This document shows, one piece after another, positions 25,435 through 33,052 of a stretch of DNA of 64,000 bases. The stretch's first letter is position 1; each line of letters opens with the position of its first letter. The notes beneath the pieces are model-generated. The model did no database searches and was not told where the DNA came from. It was given only the letters and a program-made list of their open reading frames with translations. Where the stretch lies: contig CAWCYG010000006.1 of assembly GCA_963799815.1 (NCBI GenBank), forward strand, positions 453,976 through 517,975, in the 5' to 3' direction. Source of the stretch: JBDTSW01 sp963799815 (GTDB lineage: Bacteria; Actinomycetota; Thermoleophilia; Solirubrobacterales; 70-9). The translations under genes were made by a program, and so were the position numbers.

Positions 25435-26475
25435 CTAGGCGGCGCGGGTGCCGAAGTATGCGGCTGAGCCCACACCGCGATCGAAGCGTGACCACTCCTC
25501 GCCATCGGGCAGCTCGCGCTCGATCCGGTCGAACGATCCGAGCTTGCCGCCGAGGTTGTCCATCGAGTGGACGAGCGTCGCCTCCCGCGTGGCCGGCACG
25601 ACAGGAGAGCCGTTCTCGTAGGTCCCGTGGTGGGAGAGGATGATGTGAAGGACAGCCTGCGCAGCCTTCGGGTCGAAACCCTCGATCGACTCGATCGTCG
25701 AGCGGACGAGGTAGTAGCCGAGCGGGATCTCGCCCTGGAGGCGGCCGGCGTCGGTGAGATCGATCGCCAGCAGGTCGTCGTTGTACGCCTGCGTCTTGCC
25801 GATGTCGTGCAGCAACGCGCCGGTCACGGCAACGTCCCGATCGACCCCCGGGAAGGCGGATGCCGCGGCGCTCGTGGCCTGGGCCACCGAGAGGGCGTGG
25901 TCGAGGAGCCCGTGGGCGTATGCCTGGTGGTAGTACTTGGCCGCGGGAGCGATCCGGAAGCGCTCCCAGGTAGGTGTGCCCTCACCCAAAAGGCGCTCGA
26001 GCAGGTCGTGTAGGTGCGGGTGCTGGACGGTCGCGATCAGGTGCCGGAGGTCGGCCTCGAGGCGCTCCACGGGAACCTCGGGGCCTTCCGCGAGGTCCGC
26101 GTGGTCGTACTCGCTGGCCTCGGCGGAACGGACCTGGCTGATCGTGATCTTCGCGCCGTACTGCGGATGAACCGAGAACGGGCCCTCGATGTGGACGATC
26201 GCGCCCGGGGTGCAGCACTCGAAGCACTCGTCGACCCGCTCCCACGCGACCGCCTCGATCGTCCCTGTCCGATCAGCGACCTTGAGCCGCAGAAAGTCCT
26301 CCCCGTTGCGACGGCTGCGCCGCTCGCGGTCGCGCACCGCGAAGACCGCGGCCACCATCGCGCCCTCGCTCAGCTCGCGCACGAAGACGCGCCCGTTGCT
26401 CTTGGGCTCGGGCTGGCCGTTGGCCTGCGTCGGCTCGAGCGTGGCCTGATCGATGAGCGAGATCGCTTCGGTCAT
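25435..26475 (-). CDS. OB-fold/HD-domain 3'-5' exoribonuclease-like protein (YhaM type)
   Basis: A protein of about 346 residues. The N-terminal part has an OB-type nucleic-acid-binding domain ('DFLRLKVADRTGTIEAVAWE'), and the C-terminal half an HD phosphohydrolase domain with 'HGLLDHALSVA' and 'ALLHDIGKTQAY'. That order matches YhaM, a 3'-to-5' exoribonuclease of Gram-positives. The ATG at 26475 begins about 30 residues before the OB domain; another ATG at 26559 gives a longer N-terminus, so the start is uncertain. Single gene, no close neighbour on its strand. Confidence 0.85.
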   Translation of the reverse strand: MTEAISLIDQATLEPTQANGQPEPKSNGRVFVRELSEGAMVAAVFAVRDRERRSRRNGEDFLRLKVADRTGTIEAVAWERVDECFECCTPGAIVHIEGPFSVHPQYGAKITISQVRSAEASEYDHADLAEGPEVPVERLEADLRHLIATVQHPHLHDLLERLLGEGTPTWERFRIAPAAKYYHQAYAHGLLDHALSVAQATSAAASAFPGVDRDVAVTGALLHDIGKTQAYNDDLLAIDLTDAGRLQGEIPLGYYLVRSTIESIEGFDPKAAQAVLHIILSHHGTYENGSPVVPATREATLVHSMDNLGGKLGSFDRIERELPDGEEWSRFDRGVGSAAYFGTRAA

Positions 26476-26725
26476 CTCGTCTTTCAAAGTAGACAGAGGA
26501 CCGGACGGCGCGAGCTCGCCCCCTCGCGGTTTGCAGGTGGTTTCGCGCGCTCGTCTCATGGATGCTCAGTCGGGCAGATGCGCCCGAATCTGACGACACC
26601 GGGAACGACGCATGCGGCTACTCCTTGTATCACCATTTCCGCCGCCCGAACTCATCGCCGCCCGCCACGTCGATCTCGCGCCGTCCCGTTCGTCCTATTG
26701 GTGACAGTCTCGAAAAGGAGGAACC

Positions 26726-27085
26726 ATGAAGTTCATGCTGTTGATTCATCAGGGCGATGCCCCCACACCACGTTCGCCGGACGCGTGGGCGAAGCTCACC
26801 GAGGAGGAGCAGAGTGCGGTTTTCGCCGACTACAAGGCGATCAACGAAACGCCCGGCGTGAGCCCCGGCCTCCAGCTCGACGAGCCGACCGCGGCGATCA
26901 CCGTCCGGGTTAGCGACGGCAAGACGCTCGCCACCGACGGTCCGTTCACGGAGACCAAGGAGGCGCTGGGCGGCTACCTGATCTTCGAGGCCGACGACCT
27001 CGAGGCCGCGATCGCACTCGCCGCCCGGATCCCGGCGGCCCGCTTGGGCGGCGCCGTCGAGGTACGGCCGATCGTGGAGTGGTAG
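26726..27085 (+). CDS. YCII-related (DGPF-domain) protein
   Basis: A 119-residue alpha-beta-barrel dimer-type protein with 'MKFMLLIHQG' at the start, the diagnostic 'TDGPFTETKEALGGYLIFEA' centre and 'GGAVEVRPIVEW' at the end. These small proteins are often encoded beside ECF sigma factors of the SigJ/ECF41-like kind, but no sigma gene adjoins this copy. The ATG is preceded by AAAGGAGG. The biochemical role of the family is poorly known. Confidence 0.93.
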   Translation: MKFMLLIHQGDAPTPRSPDAWAKLTEEEQSAVFADYKAINETPGVSPGLQLDEPTAAITVRVSDGKTLATDGPFTETKEALGGYLIFEADDLEAAIALAARIPAARLGGAVEVRPIVEW

Positions 27086-27151
27086 CAGCGGCGTGACCGG
27101 CGATGGCTGAGTTGGGCGCGCTGAGCGCGTTTCTCGGCCATCGCACGAGGG

Positions 27152-28360
27152 TCAGCGCGTGGCGGCGATGGCTTCGAGCACCTCGACGGACTCCTCCACC
27201 GGCGGCAGCGCCCGCATCGCGGCAGCGATGCTCTCTGCCTCGCGTCGGTATGAGTCGTCACTCAAGACGCGCGCCACCGCGCCGTGGAGCCCCTCGATGC
27301 TCTTCGCCTCGGGGAGGCCAAGGGCGGATCGTGTCGCCTGCTCGTCCGCGACGGAGAGCCCGGTTCCTGAGCGGGCGACAGCTTCGGCGTTGGCCCATTG
27401 ATCGGTCGAGAAGAGCGGCAGGACCACGAGCGGGGTCCCGTTGGCGAGCGAGCCGAGCGTGGACCCGTAGCCGCCGTGACAGACGATCACAGCCGCGCTC
27501 GACGCGGCGTCGTCGTGCGGAACCCACGTCTCGACGTGGACGTTGTGCGGCACCTCGCCGAGCTCCGCGACGTCACGGGAGGCGTCCCCGATCGTGACCA
27601 GGACTCTCGCCTGGAGCGGCGCCAGCGCCTCGATTGCCCCGCGGTAGAGCTCCGGGTAGAACGGCAGATGCGGCCCGGCCGCCACCGAGCCGAAGGTCAG
27701 GTAGACCACCGGGTCGTCGTTGCCGTGCCACCAGTCCGGAAGCGGCAGGCATTCCGCTGATGCGCCAAACCGAAAGCGATGGGTGCGTGCCGGCAGCTCG
27801 GCGGCCGGGTCCTCGAGCGCTTCGGGCATCATCGTGAAATACGGACTGCCGCGAAGCCGGTCGCCGTCGGGATCCGGGGACAAGCCGGCGGTGGCGCGGG
27901 CTTCGTTCACCTCCGGCGCAGCGACCTCGATCGAGAGCGCCTCCAGGTCACCGAGGCCGAGGCCGACGCGAACGATCGGGATCTCGTAAAGCTCGGCAAC
28001 GAGTGTCGAGCCGTACTCCCAGCTCTCGCGGACGATGAGGTCCGGCCGCCAATCCTCGGCAATCGCACGCAGGTTCGGCAGCTCGGCGCGCAGATCGATG
28101 CCGCCGAAGAACTTGCCGAGCATGATTCGGTTGGCCGTGTCGATGTCGAGCTCGGCGAACTGAGCCATGAGCGGCATCCACTCCTCCTCGGGCGGATCCG
28201 ACACCGGTGCGAAGGGCAGCCCGGTCCGTTCCACGTGCGCCTGGTTCTGACGCTGCGCCGCCACGAGCACCTCGTGCCCGGCCTCGATACAGGCGTGCCC
28301 GAACGGCGCGAGAGGGTTCAGGTGCCCGGCGCTCCCGCGAGTGGTGATGAGGACGCGCAC
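27152..28360 (-). CDS. GT1-family glycosyltransferase (MGT-like)
   Basis: A 402-residue GT-B enzyme. The N-terminal 'VLITTRGSAGHLNPLAPFGHA' acceptor-domain start and the C-terminal nucleotide-sugar-binding 'VCHGGYGSTLGSLANGTPLV' with 'FSTDQWANAEAV' are typical of family 1 transferases that decorate natural products or lipids. The acceptor is unknown. It starts with GTG 6 bases after the DUF899 gene, so both may be cotranscribed. A second GT1 gene with little identity outside the core lies 1.4 kb away at 29770 on the other strand. Confidence 0.9.
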   Translation of the reverse strand: MRVLITTRGSAGHLNPLAPFGHACIEAGHEVLVAAQRQNQAHVERTGLPFAPVSDPPEEEWMPLMAQFAELDIDTANRIMLGKFFGGIDLRAELPNLRAIAEDWRPDLIVRESWEYGSTLVAELYEIPIVRVGLGLGDLEALSIEVAAPEVNEARATAGLSPDPDGDRLRGSPYFTMMPEALEDPAAELPARTHRFRFGASAECLPLPDWWHGNDDPVVYLTFGSVAAGPHLPFYPELYRGAIEALAPLQARVLVTIGDASRDVAELGEVPHNVHVETWVPHDDAASSAAVIVCHGGYGSTLGSLANGTPLVVLPLFSTDQWANAEAVARSGTGLSVADEQATRSALGLPEAKSIEGLHGAVARVLSDDSYRREAESIAAAMRALPPVEESVEVLEAIAATR

Positions 28361-28366
28361 TCGAGC

Positions 28367-29038
28367 TCAGCGATCGCTGTCGTACTCGTCGTGGAGGTTC
28401 CACCACTGATACGGCGGGGTCTGCGGGTAGCCCTCAGGCGAATCTTCCCACTCCTCCTGACGCCCGAGGGCCGTGATGTCGAGAAAGCTCCACGTGCTCC
28501 CCATCGCCTCGTCACCGCGGCTGTTGACGAAATAGGTGCGATAGATCGCGTCACCATCGCGGATGAAGGCGTTGGTGCCGTGCCATTCGTCAACTCCGAA
28601 GTCCGCATCGAAGTCGTCGGTGATCGTGTACCACGGGATCTCCCACCCCATCCTCGCCTGCCATCGCTCGATCTCCGGCTGGGGGGCGCGCGAGGCGAAT
28701 GCGAGCGTCGTGTCGCGGGCGTTCAGGTGGGCGAGGTGCGCGACCTGGTCGGCAAGGAAGGAACAGCCACCACAGCCCCGCTCGGGCCAGCCGCTCACGC
28801 TGGGCTCATAGAAGAACCGATAGACGACCAGCTGCCGCCGGCCGGCGAAGAGGTCGGGCAGGCTGGCCGGCCCGTCCGGCCCCTCGAAGGCGTAGTCCTT
28901 CTCAACCCGCAGCCATGGCATCCGGCGGCGCTCGGCCGCGAGCGCGTCACGGGCGCGCGTGAGCTCCTTCTCCTTCACCAGCATCTGCTCGCGCGCGGAG
29001 TCCCATTCCTCGCGGGAGACGATCGGGGGTGTGTCCAT
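28367..29038 (-). CDS. DUF899-family thioredoxin-like protein
   Basis: A 223-residue protein of the DUF899 family (thioredoxin-fold, sometimes called 'DUF899 family protein'). The diagnostic N-terminal 'EWDSAREQMLVKEKELTRAR' and 'RRRMPWLRVEKDYAF' are present, followed by 'GCGGCSFLADQVAHL', where two cysteines occupy the expected redox position. The ATG at 29038 has GAGGA upstream and begins at the conserved region; a longer frame to 29275 adds 79 unrelated residues. It lies 76 bases after arsC and 6 bases before the glycosyltransferase. Confidence 0.88.
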   Translation of the reverse strand: MDTPPIVSREEWDSAREQMLVKEKELTRARDALAAERRRMPWLRVEKDYAFEGPDGPASLPDLFAGRRQLVVYRFFYEPSVSGWPERGCGGCSFLADQVAHLAHLNARDTTLAFASRAPQPEIERWQARMGWEIPWYTITDDFDADFGVDEWHGTNAFIRDGDAIYRTYFVNSRGDEAMGSTWSFLDITALGRQEEWEDSPEGYPQTPPYQWWNLHDEYDSDR

Positions 29039-29114
29039 CTCAGCCGTCCTCTCGTGAGCCGATTGGGTGCCTTTCGCTGCGTCGTCGTATTTCAGCACCG
29101 AGCGGCCACGCGGG

Positions 29115-29525
29115 TCAGTCTGAGTCGTCGGGCGCCCGATCCAATTCGGCCGCCAGCGCGCGCACTCGTTTGTCGATCTCGTCCCGGATCGCGCGAACCT
29201 CGGGGGCGGGCAAGCCCTTCGGGTCGGGAAGATCCCAGTCGATGTACCGCTTGCCAGGGAGGTACGGACACTCATCGCCGCACCCCATCGTTACGACCAC
29301 ATCGGCACGCTCAGCGTCCGTGCGCTCGAGCTTGTGCGGCCTTCGATCGGCCAGGTCGAACCCGAGCTCGCGCATGACCTCGACCACCTCGGGATGAACA
29401 GCCTCGGCCGGCGCCGTCCCGGCTGACGCGGCGGTGTGCCGGCCGTCCGCCGCGCGTTCGAAGAGCGTCTGGCTCATCTGCGATCGGCCCGCGTTGTGAA
29501 GGCAGACGAACAGCGCGTGAGCCAC
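29115..29525 (-). CDS. arsC: Arsenate reductase, LMW-phosphatase-like
   Basis: A 136-residue enzyme reducing arsenate to arsenite. The CX5R loop is C8-R14 in 'VCLHNAGRSQMS', and two further cysteines, C82 and C86 in 'MGCGDECPYLPG', match the thiol relay of thioredoxin- or mycothiol-linked ArsC. The Asp in 'DWDLPDPKG' completes the phosphatase-like site. The GTG start is 6 bases after a 31-residue Cys-rich peptide gene, so the two are likely translated together. No arsR, arsB or acr3 gene is in the window. Confidence 0.92.
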   Translation of the reverse strand: MAHALFVCLHNAGRSQMSQTLFERAADGRHTAASAGTAPAEAVHPEVVEVMRELGFDLADRRPHKLERTDAERADVVVTMGCGDECPYLPGKRYIDWDLPDPKGLPAPEVRAIRDEIDKRVRALAAELDRAPDDSD

Positions 29526-29531
29526 GCGGAC

Positions 29532-29627
29532 CTAGCAGCAGTCGGGCGGGCAGCCGTCCTCAGGACAGCTCGGGCAGCAGTCCTTCTCGGGACAGCAGTC
29601 GCTCTCGAGGATCGGTAGATCGGTCAT
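29532..29627 (-). CDS. Short cysteine-rich peptide (31 residues) upstream of arsC
   Basis: An ATG at 29627 opens a 31-codon frame closed by TAG at 29532. Eight residues are cysteine (positions 11, 12, 17, 18, 21, 26, 30, 31), arranged as CC, CC, C, C and CC with Pro, Asp and Glu between. It starts 'MTDLPILESD' and has no signal peptide. It ends 6 bases before the arsC start on the same strand. Vicinal cysteine pairs are ideal arsenite or soft-metal ligands, so a metallothionein-like or metallochaperone role is a reasonable inference. No clear ribosome binding site is seen. It could be a remnant of a longer protein's tail. Confidence 0.55.
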   Translation of the reverse strand: MTDLPILESDCCPEKDCCPSCPEDGCPPDCC

Positions 29628-29694
29628 GCCACTGCACTCTACGCCTGCATGGCTCGATCTTGGACGGCCTCGGAACGGTTCACGCCTCGCAGAT

Positions 29695-29726
29695 CGATGG
29701 CGAGGGGCAGAGTCGAACTGCCGACA
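29695..29726 (-). repeat. Partial copy of the tRNA-Phe 3' end (candidate att remnant)
   Basis: These 32 bases match 32474-32505 with one mismatch. They cover the T-arm, 3' acceptor strand and discriminator of tRNA-Phe plus 3 bases beyond it, in the same orientation as the intact tRNA. The rest of the tRNA is missing, so this is not a functional tRNA. Confidence 0.8.
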
Positions 29727-29769
29727 GCTTGTCCCGTATCTCCTCGAGTTCATATATACGATCGCCGAG

Positions 29770-30981
29770 ATGGCCAAGATCACCGTGCTCACCGCCGGAA
29801 GCACCGGGGATGTCGAGCCATTCGCGGCGCTCGCGGCGCACCTCGCCGATCGCGGCCATAACGTCACGTTTGCGGCTGATGCCGCCTTCGCGCGGTTCGC
29901 CGCCACGAACGAGGTCGAGTTCGCGCCGATCCGCGCCGACTTCCGGGCGCTCGTTCCCACATCCGAGCGCGGGCGACCCTCGCTTCGTGACGACGTCTTT
30001 CCCGTGATCCGGGGGATGCTCGAGGACAGCTGGGCAGTCGCGAAGGCCACTCGTCCGCAAATGATTGTCGCCCACGACAAGACCCTGGCGGCGCCTCATC
30101 TCGCGGAGAAGCTTGGGATACCGCACGTGCGGGTCCTCACCGTCCCGATGCTGACTCCTACTCGAGAGTTTCCGCTGCCCGCCATGGTTCGCCATGACTT
30201 GGGCGGTCCGCTCAATCGAGCGAGTTATCGCCTCGTTGGCCTGCTCAAGCGTCCCTACTCCGGTTTGATTCGAGGCTGGCGTGAGGACGACCTCGCGCTG
30301 GGCGCTCGCGGAAATCCGCCGGCACCGGCCAGGACTCTCTACTGCTATAGCCCCAGCCTCGTACCGACGCCACGCGATTGGCCGGCGGATACGGTCGCCA
30401 CCGGCTACTGGTTTCGTGAGGATGGCGGCGATGAGCCGGTTGAGCCTGCGCTCAAGGCCTTCGTCGCCTCGGGCGGGCCGCCGGTTTATGTCGGCTTCGG
30501 GAGCAGCGTCGGTCCCGACCCGGGCCGGCTGAGCACAGTGGTGAGCGAGGCGTTGCGTAAGGCTGGCGCGCGTGCCGTGATCGCGACAGGCTGGGGTGGA
30601 ATCGCGGACTTACCCGCAGGTGCAGATCGCATAGCGATCGACTACGTACCACATCGTTGGCTGTTCCCGCGTGTTGCAGCCGTCGTCCATCACGGGGGCG
30701 CGGGCACGACGGCCGCGGGATTGCTGGCCGGTCGGCCCACCGTCGTCTGTCCGTTTCAAGGCGACCAACATTTCTGGGGTGCGGCGGTGCAGCGTGCGGG
30801 TGCCGGCCCCGAGCCCCTGCCGGCGAAGAAGCTGACCGCAGACAAGCTCGGCGCTGCGATCCGCGCGGCCATCGAGGATCACGCCATGCGCGATCGCGCC
30901 CTAGAGCTCTCGGAGCGGATCGCCAGGGAGGAGGGAGCGGAGCGAGCGGCGGAACAAATCGAGGCCTCGCTCCGGGACTAG
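29770..30981 (+). CDS. GT1-family glycosyltransferase (sterol-glucosyltransferase-like)
   Basis: A 403-residue GT-B enzyme beginning 'MAKITVLTAGSTGDVEPFAA', the start typical of the UGT80/rhamnosyl-type GT1 branch, with the donor-binding 'VHHGGAGTTAAGLLAGRPTV' and 'FQGDQHFWGAAV' near the C-terminus. Likely acceptors are lipids, hopanoids or sterol-like molecules; not provable here. The ATG at 29770 is right at the conserved start. A frame from 29626 would add 48 residues that translate the tRNA fragment ('RWRGAESNCR'), an artefact. The gene lies between tRNA-Phe fragments. Confidence 0.9.
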   Translation: MAKITVLTAGSTGDVEPFAALAAHLADRGHNVTFAADAAFARFAATNEVEFAPIRADFRALVPTSERGRPSLRDDVFPVIRGMLEDSWAVAKATRPQMIVAHDKTLAAPHLAEKLGIPHVRVLTVPMLTPTREFPLPAMVRHDLGGPLNRASYRLVGLLKRPYSGLIRGWREDDLALGARGNPPAPARTLYCYSPSLVPTPRDWPADTVATGYWFREDGGDEPVEPALKAFVASGGPPVYVGFGSSVGPDPGRLSTVVSEALRKAGARAVIATGWGGIADLPAGADRIAIDYVPHRWLFPRVAAVVHHGGAGTTAAGLLAGRPTVVCPFQGDQHFWGAAVQRAGAGPEPLPAKKLTADKLGAAIRAAIEDHAMRDRALELSERIAREEGAERAAEQIEASLRD

Positions 30982-31013
30982 ACGCCTGCCTCGAAGGTCA
31001 CCGTTTCGGCTTT

Positions 31014-31035
31014 GCCGCTTTCCATGCAAAGCGGC
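31014..31035 (+). terminator. Hairpin after the glycosyltransferase gene
   Basis: GCCGCTTT (31014-31021), loop CCATGC, AAAGCGGC (31028-31035): a perfect 8-bp stem 33 bases after the stop, followed by TTCACT. The tail has few T residues, so termination strength is uncertain. Confidence 0.5.
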
Positions 31036-31163
31036 TTCACTCCCGCCGCCGTGCATCCCCGCCGGGCCGACCGTGTTCGCGGGCCACTCGAGCAGCGCAC
31101 GGCCGCGGAGCCTGATACTCCTGAGGGCTGCCCAATCAGTCCCGTCTAACCCAAGGAGCCTCG

Positions 31164-31814
31164 ATGTCCAAGCTGCGCTTTCACATCTCGATGTCACTCG
31201 ACGGCTACGCGGCCGGGCCAAACCAGAGCCGCGACACTCCGCTCGGCGAGGGCGCCGAGGAACTACTGCACGACTGGTTCACGCGGACTCGTGCGTTCAA
31301 GGCGATGCTCGGCGACGAGGATGAGGGTGAGACCGGGCTCGACAACGATCGCGCCGCGGTCTGGAGGCAAGACTTCGGCGCGACGATCATGGGCCGCAAC
31401 ATGTTCGGGCCGATTCGGGGCGAGTGGGGCGACGAGGAATGGAGAGGCTGGTGGGGCGACGACCCCCCGTACCACAGCCCGGTCTTCGTCCTGACACATC
31501 ATGCTCACGAGCCGATCGAGATGGAGGGCGGGACGACGTTTCACTTCGTCACCGAGGGCCCCGAGGCGGCGCTCGAGCGTGCCCGCGAGGTAGCGGGATC
31601 GCGCGACATCAACATCGGCGGCGGCGCGTCCACCGCGCAGCAGTACCTGCGCCTCGGCCTGGTCGATGAGATGGAGATCCACGTCGTCCCGGCTCTCCTC
31701 GGCGCCGGCGAGCCGTTGTTCGAAAACCTCGACGGTCCGCCGTCGTACCTGAGGCCGCTGGAGGTCCTCAGCTCGCCGCGCGCCGCCCACTTCCGCTTCG
31801 TGCGGAACGAATAG
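31164..31814 (+). CDS. Dihydrofolate-reductase-family protein (RibD C-terminal-like)
   Basis: A 216-residue protein starting 'SKLRFHISMSLDGYAAGPNQ', the standard opening of the stand-alone RibD-C/DHFR-like reductases. 'GATIMGRNMFGPIRGEWG' is the NADPH-binding region, 'INIGGGASTAQQYLRLGLVD' the second, and 'EMEIHVVPALLGAGEPLF' the closing segment. The usual folate or pyrimidine substrate has not been established for these paralogues. The ATG has AAGGAG upstream. A related gene lies at 48934. Confidence 0.92.
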   Translation: MSKLRFHISMSLDGYAAGPNQSRDTPLGEGAEELLHDWFTRTRAFKAMLGDEDEGETGLDNDRAAVWRQDFGATIMGRNMFGPIRGEWGDEEWRGWWGDDPPYHSPVFVLTHHAHEPIEMEGGTTFHFVTEGPEAALERAREVAGSRDINIGGGASTAQQYLRLGLVDEMEIHVVPALLGAGEPLFENLDGPPSYLRPLEVLSSPRAAHFRFVRNE

Positions 31815-31855
31815 AGGCGATCTGGCGAGCGCCAAGGGGGACCGCTTGGCTATCG

Positions 31856-31871
31856 GATGGCGAGGGGCAGA
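31856..31871 (-). repeat. Second, shorter copy of the tRNA-Phe 3' end
   Basis: Sixteen bases (GATGGCGAGGGGCAGA) are identical to 32476-32491. Downstream the match resumes as 'CCGACA' after a small deletion, and about 10 bases before it (CTTGGCTATCG against CTTGCTATGC) are also similar to the sequence next to the intact tRNA. It lies 42 bases after the reductase gene. Confidence 0.6.
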
Positions 31872-31898
31872 CTCCGACAGGACATCGGGCCCGATCGA

Positions 31899-32378
31899 CT
31901 AGACGCAGGGACCGTTGACCGCGAAGCCGGCGTTGTCCGAGAACGAGGGGTCGATCCGGTCCGCCTGGCCGACCACGCAGGCGCCATCGCTGGCCCCCAC
32001 CGCCCTCACCTTGGCTCGGAAGAACTTCCGCGAGCCGTTCAGCAGCGTGAACTCATAGCCGGAGCCCTTGACCTCGTTGGTGATCTCCTTGGTGCCCTTG
32101 AACCACCGGATCTTGAGACCCTCCGGGTTCGGGCTCGCTGTGAGGGCATCGGTGAACCGCATCTCCAGCGCCCCGCCGGAGACGTGCTTGACCTTCCAGT
32201 AGAGGCTCTTCGCGTCCCCGATCGGCACGTTCACGGTTTGAGTCGTCTCGACGTAAGGCCCATCCTCGTGCTTCGACGCCTTGACTTCGAACGGCGGGTC
32301 CCCCGCCACGGCGGGCACAGCGGTCAGGGCCAAGGCGCCGCAGCTTGCGAGCCCGAGTGCCACACGCAGCAACCTCAC
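31899..32378 (-). CDS. Secreted protein of unknown function
   Basis: A 159-residue protein with a signal peptide (1-25, ending 'AVPAVAG') and a beta-rich mature domain including 'TQTVNVPIGDAKSLYWKVKH'. Two cysteines near the C-terminus ('GACVVGQ' and 'NGPCV') may form a disulfide. No family is recognised. The GTG start lies 98 bases from the tRNA-Phe 3' end, between the second tRNA fragment and the intact tRNA, so it may have arrived with the insertion. Confidence 0.75.
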   Translation of the reverse strand: MRLLRVALGLASCGALALTAVPAVAGDPPFEVKASKHEDGPYVETTQTVNVPIGDAKSLYWKVKHVSGGALEMRFTDALTASPNPEGLKIRWFKGTKEITNEVKGSGYEFTLLNGSRKFFRAKVRAVGASDGACVVGQADRIDPSFSDNAGFAVNGPCV

Positions 32379-32476
32379 GGGTCGATCGTAAGCCTGGCGG
32401 GCGGATCCGTCAAATCCGTTGCCCCATAACGAAAAGCGGCCCTCTCGCGGGAACCGAATTTCGCCTTGCTATGCGA

Positions 32477-32549
32477 TGGCGAGGGGCAGAATCGAACTGC
32501 CGACACCACGATTTTCAGTCGTGTGCTCTACCAACTGAGCTACCTCGCC
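32477..32549 (-). tRNA. tRNA-Phe (GAA)
   Basis: A complete 73-nt cloverleaf on the minus strand: acceptor GGCGAGG pairs with CCTCGCC, anticodon stem CACGA/TCGTG encloses the loop CTGAAAA with anticodon GAA, and the T-arm is GGCAG-TTCGATT-CTGCC. The discriminator is A; CCA is not encoded. Its 3' end is repeated at 29695 and 31856. Confidence 0.97.
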
Positions 32550-32578
32550 GCGGCGGTGAAGGCTAGCGCTACCGCGGG

Positions 32579-33052
32579 TTACCCCAGGGCTCGAGAGACC
32601 GCATCGGCCACGTCGGTAGCGGCCTCGATCCCCGGAGCGTCCCGCATCTCTCCGGCGCCGCTCACCGACCAACTTTCGAGCAGAATCACCCGCCTGCCTG
32701 CGCGCCGCGCGAAGGCGATCTCGGTCAGCGTCCCCCATTCCCCTCCGATCGCGATCGTCGCCTCCGCCGACGCCACAACGGCGAGGTTGCGAGCGCCGCC
32801 GGCGCCGGTGGCGACCACGTGGGTCACGAACTCGTTCGCAGCAGCCGGGTCCTCTCCGGGCAGCACGCCGATCACGTCACCTCCCGCATCGCGCGCGCCG
32901 CGCGCGGCCGCCTCCATGACGCCGCCAAGCCCTCCGCAGACGACCGTCACCCCGGCTGTGGCCAGCCGGCGGCCCACCTCCTCGGCCATCGTGGCCAGGC
33001 GCGGGTCATCGGCGCCCTTCCCAACCACCGCAATCTGTCTGGGTCGCGTCAC
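32579..33052 (-). CDS. LOG/TIGR00725-family Rossmann protein (lysine-decarboxylase-like fold)
   Basis: A 157-residue protein of the TIGR00725/YgdH-like branch: 'IAVVGKGADDP' at the start, 'VTVVCGGLGGVMEAAARGAR' carrying the GG.GGxMEA motif, 'VIGVLPGEDP', and 'AIAIGGEWGTLTEI'-type sequence. Relatives release or bind nucleoside monophosphates; the first cytokinin-type LOG motif PGGxGTxxE reads GGEWGTLTE here. The GTG start overlaps the helicase stop as GTGA, which places it third in a folP-like/helicase/LOG-like operon. A longer frame to 33196 is antisense-free but adds unrelated residues. Confidence 0.85.
   Translation of the reverse strand: MTRPRQIAVVGKGADDPRLATMAEEVGRRLATAGVTVVCGGLGGVMEAAARGARDAGGDVIGVLPGEDPAAANEFVTHVVATGAGGARNLAVVASAEATIAIGGEWGTLTEIAFARRAGRRVILLESWSVSGAGEMRDAPGIEAATDVADAVSRALG

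Larger units (their letters stand above)
29695..32549. mobile_element. Candidate small integrated region at tRNA-Phe, no integrase left
   Basis: The segment is bounded on one side by a tRNA-Phe 3'-end fragment and on the other by the intact tRNA, with another fragment between at 31856. Direct repeats of a tRNA 3' end on the side facing that end are the classic footprint of tyrosine-recombinase insertion. It contains a glycosyltransferase, a DHFR-family reductase and a secreted protein, but no integrase, so any element is decayed or was never self-mobile. The boundary call is inference. Confidence 0.4.

Noticed and set aside
29626..29769. 48-codon N-terminal extension of the glycosyltransferase
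   Set aside because: It translates the tRNA-Phe fragment ('RWRGAESNCR'), a well-known false N-terminus, and the family starts at 29770.
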